This document shows positions 1 through 6,276 of a stretch of DNA of 9,804 bases, piece by piece; the first letter of the stretch is position 1, and the number at the start of each line of letters is the position of its first letter. The notes under the pieces are model-generated. The model saw only the letters and a program-made list of their open reading frames with translations, was not told where the DNA came from and did not search any database. Location: contig CAKSEM010000048.1 in NCBI GenBank assembly GCA_934446485.1, positions 1-9,804 on the forward strand, in the 5' to 3' direction. The stretch comes from an uncultured Eubacteriales bacterium (GTDB lineage Bacteria > Bacillota > Clostridia > Oscillospirales > CAG-272). A program made the position numbers and the translations under genes.

Positions 1-84
1 GCGGTGACGCTCGATTATCGCCTCAAGCGCGGCCTTCTGCTCGGCAGTCTCGGTAAACGGAACTGCCGTCATGGATTTCTTCAT
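1..84 (-). CDS. Probable NuoE/HndA-like NAD(P)H oxidoreductase subunit, N-terminus only (cut by left edge)
   Basis: Only 28 codons are visible. They begin with ATG at 84-82, preceded by a strong AGGAGG ribosome binding site (94-99) with 9-nt spacing, so the start is well supported. The peptide opens MKKSMTAVPFTETAEQ and continues into an amphipathic helix ending IIERHR. A VPF-x-T-x-EQ opening followed by such a helix resembles, from memory, the N-terminus of clostridial thioredoxin-like [2Fe-2S] subunits (NuoE, HndA) of NAD(P)-linked hydrogenases and oxidoreductases. The cysteines that would confirm this lie outside the window. The neighbouring Mrp Fe-S carrier fits an Fe-S enzyme. That a gene starts here is near certain, but its identity is an inference from a short match. 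Confidence 0.5.
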   Translation of the reverse strand, partial: MKKSMTAVPFTETAEQKAALEAIIERHR

Positions 85-124
85 TTGGATTTGCCTCCTT
101 AGGATGGTTGTTGATATTTACTCA

Positions 125-153
125 CGTTGCGGCGCGACTCGCGCGCCGCAACG
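125..153 (-). terminator. Strong GC-rich hairpin after mrp, without U-tract
   Basis: Bases 125-136 and 142-153 form a perfect 12-bp stem (CGTTGCGGCGCG) around a 5-nt loop. On the minus-strand transcript it begins 4 nt after the mrp stop codon. It is followed by GTGAGTAAATATC rather than a run of U, so it is not a textbook intrinsic terminator for this strand. It may be a partial terminator, a 3'-end protecting hairpin or a processing site that sets different mRNA levels for mrp and the next gene. The T4 run lies on the other side (plus strand), where no gene ends. Confidence 0.4.
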
Positions 154-157
154 GTTT

Positions 158-1000
158 TCACTTGTCGGAAAACTTCCTTTCGATCACGCGCACCGCCTCA
201 TCGACGTAGTCATTCTCGAAAAGCTCGATCACACCGCGGTCGCAAAGCGACGAGAGTGACGGATCGAACGGGATATGTCCCATAAAGTCTATACCGTGCT
301 CCTCACAGTACGCCTCGATGCGGCTCTCGCCGAACACATCTATGCGGCGGCCGCAGTCGGGACAGAGGACATACGACATATTCTCAATTATCCCGAGGAT
401 CGGGATGTTCATGAGCCGCGCCATATTGCACGCCTTCTCGACTATCATCGATACGAGCTCCTGCGGGGTCGTAACGACGATTATTCCGTCGAGCGGGATA
501 GACTGGAACACCGTCAGCGGTACGTCGCCGGTTCCCGGCGGCATATCGATGAACATATAGTCCACATCTCCCCATATGACCTCGCTCCAGAACTGTTTTA
601 CCGCACCGGCGATCACAGGCCCGCGCCATACGACCGGACTCGTCTCGTCGGGGAGGAGCAGATTCACTGACATAATCTCGATGCCGGTGCGGCTCTTCTT
701 CGGCAGAAGTGCCTCGCCGGTCGATTCCGCAAGTCCCGTGATCCCGAATGATTTCGGAACCGACGGACCGGTTATATCCGCATCAAGTATCGCACATTCG
801 GCATCACGCCGCCGCATCGCAACCGCGAGCATGGAGGTCACGATCGACTTGCCGACTCCGCCCTTTCCGCTCACGACACCTATTACGCGTCGCACCCGGC
901 TTCCCTCTGACAGTTTCTCTTTTTCTATCTGCCCGCGCGATGCGCAGTCCGCACCGCAGCTTGAGCAGTCATGAGTACATTCACTGCTGTTCTCAGCCAT
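158..1000 (-). CDS. mrp: Mrp/NBP35 (ApbC)-family iron-sulfur cluster carrier ATPase
   Basis: This is a 280-residue cytoplasmic P-loop ATPase of the Mrp/NBP35 family, which binds and transfers Fe-S clusters to apo-proteins. The deviant Walker A GKGGVGKS is at residues 45-52, the DADITGPS switch at 73-80, and the DMPPGTGD switch II at 152-159. A C-terminal CPDC at 213-216 supplies the CxxC that bridges a cluster across the dimer. The N-terminus carries an extra compact cysteine cluster (Cys8, 12, 15, 19; CX3CX2CX3C), reminiscent of the N-terminal cluster site of eukaryotic Nbp35. The start at ATG 1000 has a GGAAAGGA ribosome binding site about 9 nt upstream, and a promoter lies at 1045-1073. 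The gene downstream is a probable Fe-S redox subunit, a plausible client. Length and motifs are complete. Confidence 0.95.
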   Translation of the reverse strand: MAENSSECTHDCSSCGADCASRGQIEKEKLSEGSRVRRVIGVVSGKGGVGKSIVTSMLAVAMRRRDAECAILDADITGPSVPKSFGITGLAESTGEALLPKKSRTGIEIMSVNLLLPDETSPVVWRGPVIAGAVKQFWSEVIWGDVDYMFIDMPPGTGDVPLTVFQSIPLDGIIVVTTPQELVSMIVEKACNMARLMNIPILGIIENMSYVLCPDCGRRIDVFGESRIEAYCEEHGIDFMGHIPFDPSLSSLCDRGVIELFENDYVDEAVRVIERKFSDK

Positions 1001-1044
1001 TATCTGATTTCCTTTCCGCTGAAATATACACTCGTACAGGTAAT

Positions 1045-1073
1045 ATTATATTACAATATGTTGCAAAAAACAA
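1045..1073 (-). promoter_or_regulatory. Sigma-A-type promoter for mrp
   Basis: On the minus strand a perfect -10 hexamer TATAAT (1050-1045) follows a -35-like TTGTTT (1073-1068) with the optimal 17-nt spacer. The surrounding DNA is very AT-rich compared with the flanking genes. Transcription would start near 1038, giving a leader of roughly 38 nt that includes the mrp ribosome binding site. This suggests mrp and the following gene form a transcription unit separate from the clp/P-type ATPase genes. Confidence 0.65.
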
Positions 1074-1080
1074 GTATTAA

Positions 1081-1168
1081 ATCGATATTATCACCAACAA
1101 TTTAAGCCAATTTTCAGTCTTTTCGCGCCGTTTGAGGTGTCAGTTTTGGCTAACCTTTGCATATCGAT
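1081..1168. repeat. Imperfect 88-bp inverted-repeat element between the ATPase homologue and mrp
   Basis: The ends are ATCGATAT (1081-1088) and its inverse ATATCGAT (1161-1168). Inside them, TTAAGCCAA (1102-1110) pairs with TTGGCTAA (1146-1153) with a single bulged A. The central part, about 35 nt, contains GCGCC and two related CAGT-containing blocks. The right end reaches the first base of the ATPase stop codon, and the left end sits 8 bp from the mrp -35 box. It could be a small mobile repeat (MITE-like), a bidirectional regulatory or structured RNA element, or a chance arrangement. No coding potential was seen. Confidence 0.4.
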
Positions 1169-3846
1169 TAGTCATGTACCGAATCGACCCGTTCGCGGAC
1201 ACGGCGAACGGCGGTGCCGACGGCAAGCGTTACGGCTGCAGGCACGATAACTGCCGGAAGCATATAATACGGCGGCAGAGCTGAACCGAGGAACGACGAC
1301 ACCTGAGGTACCAGTACCGCAGCACCGCATGCAGCAACCGATATGAGTACGTTTGCAATGCACGCCGTATTGCCGGCTGTGCCTTTTGGTATCAGCAGTA
1401 CAACTGCGGCAGGCTGCCACAGGAGCAGCGCCGCGCATACCGTTGCCGCTTCACCTGCCATCGATATACCGGGAATATATTTCATTAAATATGTAAGCGC
1501 AAACACCGCACATCCGGTAATGATACCGAATACAATACCGCGCATGACGTCCCTGCCGTTCCGTTCTGCACGGCGCGGAGCTTCGGACGCAGCTGCTGCA
1601 AAGCCTATTGCAAGCACCGCCGAAAAATCCGACACCATACCTAAGAGGAGCAGAGTCGCCGATGTGACAAACGGAACGGAAAACACCACCGACAGAAGCA
1701 TCAGGGCAACACGTGCCGATGTAGCCGCAGCAGAATATATCACGACCCTGCGAATTCCGTCCATCGCGCGGCAGGACGACGCAATTGCGGCAGCGGCACC
1801 CGCAATCGGCGAAAATGCCGCTCTGCCTGACGGATACACCGACACCGCCGCACGCCGTTTCAGCGCCTGAGGAATCGGTCGTCCGGCGCTGCGGCTGACC
1901 GCAATGCCGACGGACGATTCGTTTATCATCCCTGCCTCAGACGGATCTGCTGTCATAACCGCAGTACCGCTGTAAGATTCAGAGATCCTCTTTGCCACGG
2001 CAAACTTCACTTTAAGCAGGGGATCGATCCCCCGTTCCGATTCTCCGTGCTTCGGCACAGAGATTATGACACTGCCGTCGGGTATATCTCCGCCGGACAA
2101 CACCTCGCGGCAGTCGATCACCGGAGTCGTGTGCGGCACGAGCCGTGCATGTACGAGATAGCAGCGATCCCTCTCCGGATGGCTGGACAGAAGTATGAGT
2201 GAGCCGAGAGGTGATCCGTCCGATGCACATGCCTCCTCATCCGCAACGATGAATCCGTCAAAGCAGAGCGCGCTCTGCAGTGTCGATGTGCGTTTCAACG
2301 TCGTATACGGCGACTCTCTGTGAGCGGTTGCAATGACTACAGCTCCGCGTTCAAATGCGGCATCAGCCGCGCGGAATATCTCCGCGCGCACGGAATCCGT
2401 CATACGGATATCACCCGAGCCGCTGCGGTAGCGGTCACACATGGAGAGCACACAGCGTAGATCTCCGCTGATCCTGAAATAATACACGCCGCCGGACAAC
2501 ACAATTGCGTTATGAATCGTACCGTCGGATGCATGGGTAACGGACATATCAACCGTTACCCCCGAGGCCGCAGCGCTGCGATATGCGTCGATCCCGTGCT
2601 CGCGCGATGCCGCATTGACTATACGTGAAAAAATATCGTCTTCGATCTTCGTTCCGTTCGTCGAGACGGTATTGCCGGAATCTCTGCTCCGTGTCTGAGC
2701 ACAAAACCCGAGTATCTCGGATGCCGATGTGTCTCCGCGCGATACATCGCGCAGCTTGCCGTTTGCAAAGCAAGACGTATACGTGACTTCGCCGGATTTA
2801 AGCTCAGCGATGTCGGATACGATGATCCGCCTGACATCGGCAACCCGTTCAACCCGGGACGGATCCTTGACTACCGCACGCGCCGACCTGCCTCCTGCGG
2901 CACGTCTCAGAGACACTGCAAGTGCTATGTACCCGCCCGGGATCAGATACGTCCCCGCGGATGATGCAGCACGTGCCATGGCGTTTATAAATATATCCGA
3001 AAAACCGAATTCACCGTGCCTTGCCATACTTACGGAAACCGCGACAGTCACCGTCACAAATACACAAGCGAGCATGACGAGGTTCCATCTTCTGCCTGAT
3101 GCTGCAAGCTCCTCGATCACGGGAATTTCATCCCCGGACGGAACGGCAAGACCGCCGTGCTTTGCCGCAACGAGCGTATCCTCGCCGCATGATACGGCTA
3201 TCATCCGGCATTCTCCCGCCAGAACCGTAGACCCGGCAAAGAGCATATTTACTCTGTACTCACACGGCATCTCGCTCCCTGCACTGTCCGTGAGTATTAC
3301 CGTCGCTCCCTTTATAACGCCCGCTCGGTTTTCCGTGATACCGCGCTCACTGACGCGCACATCGTCGCCGGATACTATTCTGCCGTCGCACGGAACGATA
3401 TCACCGGCGCAAAGCATAATTATATCTCCAACAACGATCTCGTCCGCACGTATAACCGTCGCCGTACCGTCACGTATAACCGTCGCACTCGGTATCCCCT
3501 CATCAGCCATCGTTTCGAGAGTCCGCCGCGCTTTTACATACGCCAGCACGCGCATAATGACACCGATCACCAGAATCGCACAGACCGCCCCCGCAAGAGC
3601 GCTGCGCTCAAATATTGCGGCAGTGAGAGCTGCTATCACGAGCACCGCCGACGTCAGATCTCCTATCGAACGGACGGCATACGCGGTTGCCGAGTCGCGC
3701 TTGACGTGCCACACGTTGTTCCGTCCGTCACGACGGCGTCGGCGCCTGACTTCGGCGTCACTCAGACCGCGATATATGTTGGTGTTGAGCACCGACGCCA
3801 CCGCCTCAGCGTCGCGCAGGTGCCACTCGTTGCTCAAATGCGGCAT
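1168..3846 (-). CDS. P2-type cation ATPase homologue lacking catalytic motifs (pseudo-pump)
   Basis: This 892-residue membrane protein has the full P2-type pump architecture: an N-terminal Cation_ATPase_N region, M1-M2 (about 65-102), an actuator domain with the recognisable VGDIIMLCAGDIVPCDGRI at 139-157, M3-M4 (254-313), P and N domains, and about six further spans (703-879). Every signature motif is changed. TGES is TENR (171-174). DKTGTLT is DIAELKS (345-351; Asp kept, the rest lost). KGAPE is SGDLR (460-464). DPPR is DEEA (536-539). TGDGVNDAP is TADPSEAGM (632-640). The M4 IPEGL is IPGGY (302-306). ATP-driven transport is therefore unlikely. The frame is open throughout, and the spacing from Asp345 to the TAD motif (about 290 residues) is normal for the family, so it does not look like random decay. 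The ATG at 3846 is chosen because AGGAGG lies 6 nt upstream. It follows the clp gene by 74 nt, probably in the same transcript. A regulatory or scaffolding role is inference. Confidence 0.85.
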   Translation of the reverse strand: MPHLSNEWHLRDAEAVASVLNTNIYRGLSDAEVRRRRRRDGRNNVWHVKRDSATAYAVRSIGDLTSAVLVIAALTAAIFERSALAGAVCAILVIGVIMRVLAYVKARRTLETMADEGIPSATVIRDGTATVIRADEIVVGDIIMLCAGDIVPCDGRIVSGDDVRVSERGITENRAGVIKGATVILTDSAGSEMPCEYRVNMLFAGSTVLAGECRMIAVSCGEDTLVAAKHGGLAVPSGDEIPVIEELAASGRRWNLVMLACVFVTVTVAVSVSMARHGEFGFSDIFINAMARAASSAGTYLIPGGYIALAVSLRRAAGGRSARAVVKDPSRVERVADVRRIIVSDIAELKSGEVTYTSCFANGKLRDVSRGDTSASEILGFCAQTRSRDSGNTVSTNGTKIEDDIFSRIVNAASREHGIDAYRSAAASGVTVDMSVTHASDGTIHNAIVLSGGVYYFRISGDLRCVLSMCDRYRSGSGDIRMTDSVRAEIFRAADAAFERGAVVIATAHRESPYTTLKRTSTLQSALCFDGFIVADEEACASDGSPLGSLILLSSHPERDRCYLVHARLVPHTTPVIDCREVLSGGDIPDGSVIISVPKHGESERGIDPLLKVKFAVAKRISESYSGTAVMTADPSEAGMINESSVGIAVSRSAGRPIPQALKRRAAVSVYPSGRAAFSPIAGAAAAIASSCRAMDGIRRVVIYSAAATSARVALMLLSVVFSVPFVTSATLLLLGMVSDFSAVLAIGFAAAASEAPRRAERNGRDVMRGIVFGIITGCAVFALTYLMKYIPGISMAGEAATVCAALLLWQPAAVVLLIPKGTAGNTACIANVLISVAACGAAVLVPQVSSFLGSALPPYYMLPAVIVPAAVTLAVGTAVRRVRERVDSVHD

Positions 3847-3852
3847 ATACAT

Positions 3853-3858
3853 CCTCCT
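3853..3858 (-). promoter_or_regulatory. Ribosome binding site that fixes the ATPase homologue start
   Basis: A perfect AGGAGG lies 6 nt upstream of the ATG at 3846-3844. It rules against the in-frame ATG at 3894, which lies inside a hairpin stem, and against the ATG at 3852, which directly abuts the site. Confidence 0.8.
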
Positions 3859-3863
3859 TGCGG

Positions 3864-3875
3864 TACAGATCTGTA
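3864..3875. promoter_or_regulatory. Perfect 12-bp palindrome TACAGATCTGTA upstream of the ATPase homologue
   Basis: This short perfect dyad sits 5 bp upstream of the ribosome binding site, in the gap between the clp gene and the ATPase homologue. It could be an operator half-site or a small RNA stem that competes with ribosome access. No matching second copy or promoter was recognised nearby, so the role is open. Confidence 0.25.
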
Positions 3876-3886
3876 ACACAGAGACG

Positions 3887-3908
3887 AGCCGCATCGAATG
3901 ATGCGGCT
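3887..3908 (-). terminator. 9-bp perfect hairpin just after the clp gene, no U-tract
   Basis: AGCCGCATC (3887-3895) and GATGCGGCT (3900-3908) pair perfectly around a 4-nt loop. On the minus-strand mRNA the hairpin begins 12 nt after the Clp stop codon and is followed by CGTCTCTGTG, not uridines. It may act as an attenuator, a processing site or a 3' stabiliser, allowing some read-through into the ATPase homologue. Confidence 0.4.
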
Positions 3909-3920
3909 GTCCTTATCAGT

Positions 3921-6248
3921 TTATTTTGCGCTTACGGTTATTCCGCCGTCCGATACATCGGCATCCACTGAGGTGAGATCACCCCGCCTTGCTATGATAA
4001 GTTCGGCTATCCGATCCTCAAGCTCGGTCTGTATAAAGCGTCTCATATTCCGTGCGCCGTATTTGACTGAATACGACTTTTCGGCTATATATCCGAGAAG
4101 TTCCTCACTCGTGTGCAGTTCAATGCCCTTTTCGCCGAGAAGGCTTCGCAGATCGCCGACCATGATGCCTGCGATCCTGCGGAAGTCGTCCGAAGTCAGG
4201 CTGTTAAACGTAATGATCTCATCGACACGGTTGATAAATTCGGGACGGAGAAACTCCGAAAGCGCCTTCATCGTGCGCTCACGCGATGCTGTTCCCTCGG
4301 CACCGGAAAAACCGACCGGAGCCGTAAAGTTGCTGCTCCCCGCATTAGTCGTCATGACTATGACCGTATTTTCAAAGCTGACCTCTTTTCCGTGGGCATC
4401 GGTCACACGACCGTCGTCGAGGATCTGCAGGAGTATATTCATGACGTCCGGATGCGCCTTCTCAATTTCGTCAAAGAGGACGACCGAATACGGTCTGCGG
4501 CGTATCTTCTCAGTAAGCTGTCCCGCATCGTCGTAACCGACATACCCCGGAGGAGCCCCGATTATACGCGAGACCGAAAATTTATCCATAAACTCACTCA
4601 TGTCGAGTCTGATAAGCGTTTCGGGCGAGGAGAACAGATCCTCGGAAAGTACGCGGACGAGCTCGGTCTTGCCGACCCCCGTGGGCCCGGCAAATATAAA
4701 GGAGACCGGCTTTCTCTTATATGAAACGCCCGCTCTGCCGCGGCGCACCGCACGTGCAACAGCGCGCACCGCTTCGTCCTGCCCGACGATACGGCGGGAT
4801 ATTCTCGCTTCAAGCTCTTCAAGGCGAACATAGTCGTCTTCCGATATGCTCGATGCGGGAATACCGGTCCAGATCTCGATAACGTCGGCAAGATCAGTCT
4901 CCTTGAGCGCGACCCTGCCGCACTCTTCATCAAGCTCACTGAGTCTGCCCTCTATTCTGAGCTCCTCGGACTTGAGCTCCGCAAGCCTGTGGTACCGTTT
5001 CTCATTCGCAGATTCAGCCGACTCTCCGTCCGCGGGAGACTCTGACTCGAGCGCCTCGCGCTCCGATGTCACATCGCGCAGACGGTCGGCAAGCTCGTGC
5101 CGCTCGTTTATGCACGGTGAGTGCATCGATACGTGCGACGCAGCCTCATCTATAAGATCGATCGCCTTGTCCGGAAGATAACGGTCCGTAATATACCGTT
5201 CGCTGAGACGTGCAGCAGCTTCGGCAAGTGCATCCGGGATCAGTACGCCGTGATACCTTTCGTAATACCCCTTGATCCCACGAAGTATACCGACCGTGTC
5301 AGCGACAGAGGGCTCGGATACCGTAACCGGCTGGAATCGACGTTCGAGTGCCGTATCCTTTTCTATATATTTGCGGTACTCGGTCATGGTGGTGGCACCG
5401 ATCACCTGGATCTCGCCGCGTGAGAGCGCAGGCTTCAGCATATTAGCCGCGTTCATACTACCCTCGGCATCTCCCGCGCCGACGATGTTGTGTACCTCGT
5501 CTATCACGAGAATGACGTTGCCTTTCTCTCTGACCTCGCCGAGAAGTCCCAGCACACGGGACTCAAACTGTCCGCGGAACTGCGTGCCGGCAACGAGCGC
5601 CGTCAGGTCGAGAAGGCAAACCTCGCGGCCGCGCAGCCGGTACGGAACCTGTCCCTTGGCGATCCGCATCGCCAGAGCTTCGGCAATTGCAGTTTTTCCG
5701 ACGCCCGGCTCACCTATGAGGCACGGATTATTCTTCTGTCTACGGCAGAGTATCTGCATCACTCGTTCAAGCTCGCGATTCCGTCCTACTACCTCATCAA
5801 GCTCTCCCGCGCGTGCGCTGTCGGTAAGATTCTGCGTGTACGTTTTGAGGTACTTTCCCTCTTTTTTCTTCTTGTCGGACTTACGCTCCCCGCGGCGCGT
5901 CTCTCCGCCTTCAGCGCGCTCCGATGCACTGTCGTTCTTCGATGTGAGCCCTTCGTTCATGAGCCGCTTAAAATCGATGATCGGAGTCCGTCCGTCACCG
6001 GAATCGTCCCCGTCCTGTTCTATGAGCGACGACATATCCGGATTCTCAAGAAACTCCTCCATCTCGCCGCTCAGCTTATCGATCGCTTCTTCGTCGAGCC
6101 CGGTCTTTTCAAGGATCTCATCGATCGGCTTAATACCGAGCTCCTTAGCGCAGCGGATGCAAAGCCCCTCCTGTTTCGATTCACCGTTTTCTATCTTAGT
6201 CAAAAATACAACTGCCATCCTCTTGTGGCATCTGGAACACATAACCAT
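3921..6248 (-). CDS. clpE: ClpE/ClpC-type AAA+ unfoldase with N-terminal zinc finger
   Basis: This 775-residue Hsp100 ATPase unfolds proteins and feeds them to ClpP. The N-terminus is a CX2C-X22-CX2C zinc finger (Cys4, 7, 30, 33), as in ClpE, in place of the double Clp_N repeat of ClpC. A charged linker (about 75-135, with a KKKK stretch) follows. AAA-1 has Walker A GEPGVGKT (179-186), Walker B VIDE (248-251) and an arginine-finger region LERRF (301-305). A short coiled-coil middle region spans about 380-450. AAA-2 has GPTGVGKT (521-528), LFDE (591-594), Arg674 in FINRVDEI and sensor 2 GARNMRR (731-737). The VGF tripeptide (645-647) is the ClpP-docking loop, so a ClpP partner outside the window is expected. 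Both ATPase sites look intact. The start is ATG 6248 or 6242; the AAAGG element is 14 nt from the first, which is unusually far. It lies 28 nt after the cvpA-like gene. No CtsR-type operator was seen. Naming it clpE rather than clpC rests on the zinc finger. Confidence 0.92.
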   Translation of the reverse strand: MVMCSRCHKRMAVVFLTKIENGESKQEGLCIRCAKELGIKPIDEILEKTGLDEEAIDKLSGEMEEFLENPDMSSLIEQDGDDSGDGRTPIIDFKRLMNEGLTSKNDSASERAEGGETRRGERKSDKKKKEGKYLKTYTQNLTDSARAGELDEVVGRNRELERVMQILCRRQKNNPCLIGEPGVGKTAIAEALAMRIAKGQVPYRLRGREVCLLDLTALVAGTQFRGQFESRVLGLLGEVREKGNVILVIDEVHNIVGAGDAEGSMNAANMLKPALSRGEIQVIGATTMTEYRKYIEKDTALERRFQPVTVSEPSVADTVGILRGIKGYYERYHGVLIPDALAEAAARLSERYITDRYLPDKAIDLIDEAASHVSMHSPCINERHELADRLRDVTSEREALESESPADGESAESANEKRYHRLAELKSEELRIEGRLSELDEECGRVALKETDLADVIEIWTGIPASSISEDDYVRLEELEARISRRIVGQDEAVRAVARAVRRGRAGVSYKRKPVSFIFAGPTGVGKTELVRVLSEDLFSSPETLIRLDMSEFMDKFSVSRIIGAPPGYVGYDDAGQLTEKIRRRPYSVVLFDEIEKAHPDVMNILLQILDDGRVTDAHGKEVSFENTVIVMTTNAGSSNFTAPVGFSGAEGTASRERTMKALSEFLRPEFINRVDEIITFNSLTSDDFRRIAGIMVGDLRSLLGEKGIELHTSEELLGYIAEKSYSVKYGARNMRRFIQTELEDRIAELIIARRGDLTSVDADVSDGGITVSAK

Positions 6249-6276
6249 ACGGATAAATTATACCTTTCTCTCCCGC

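Noticed and set aside
1001..1167. Intrinsic terminator after the ATPase homologue
   Set aside because: No compact GC-rich hairpin followed by a U-run was found on the minus strand, only the loose inverted repeat reported above.
1168..3846. Calling the ATPase homologue a pseudogene
   Set aside because: There is no stop or frameshift in 892 codons, the ribosome binding site is strong, and domain spacing and membrane spans are normal. A pseudoenzyme fits better, though early decay cannot be excluded without relatives.
3847..3894. Upstream ATG at 3894 as the start of the ATPase homologue (16 extra residues)
   Set aside because: It lies inside the 3887-3908 hairpin with no ribosome binding site. 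The ATG at 3846 has a perfect AGGAGG 6 nt upstream and gives the usual family N-terminus.
2729..3901. A 390-codon open frame on the plus strand opposite the ATPase homologue
   Set aside because: It is low-complexity in Ser/Thr/Arg/Ala with no recognisable domain, and is explained by the codon bias of the gene on the other strand.
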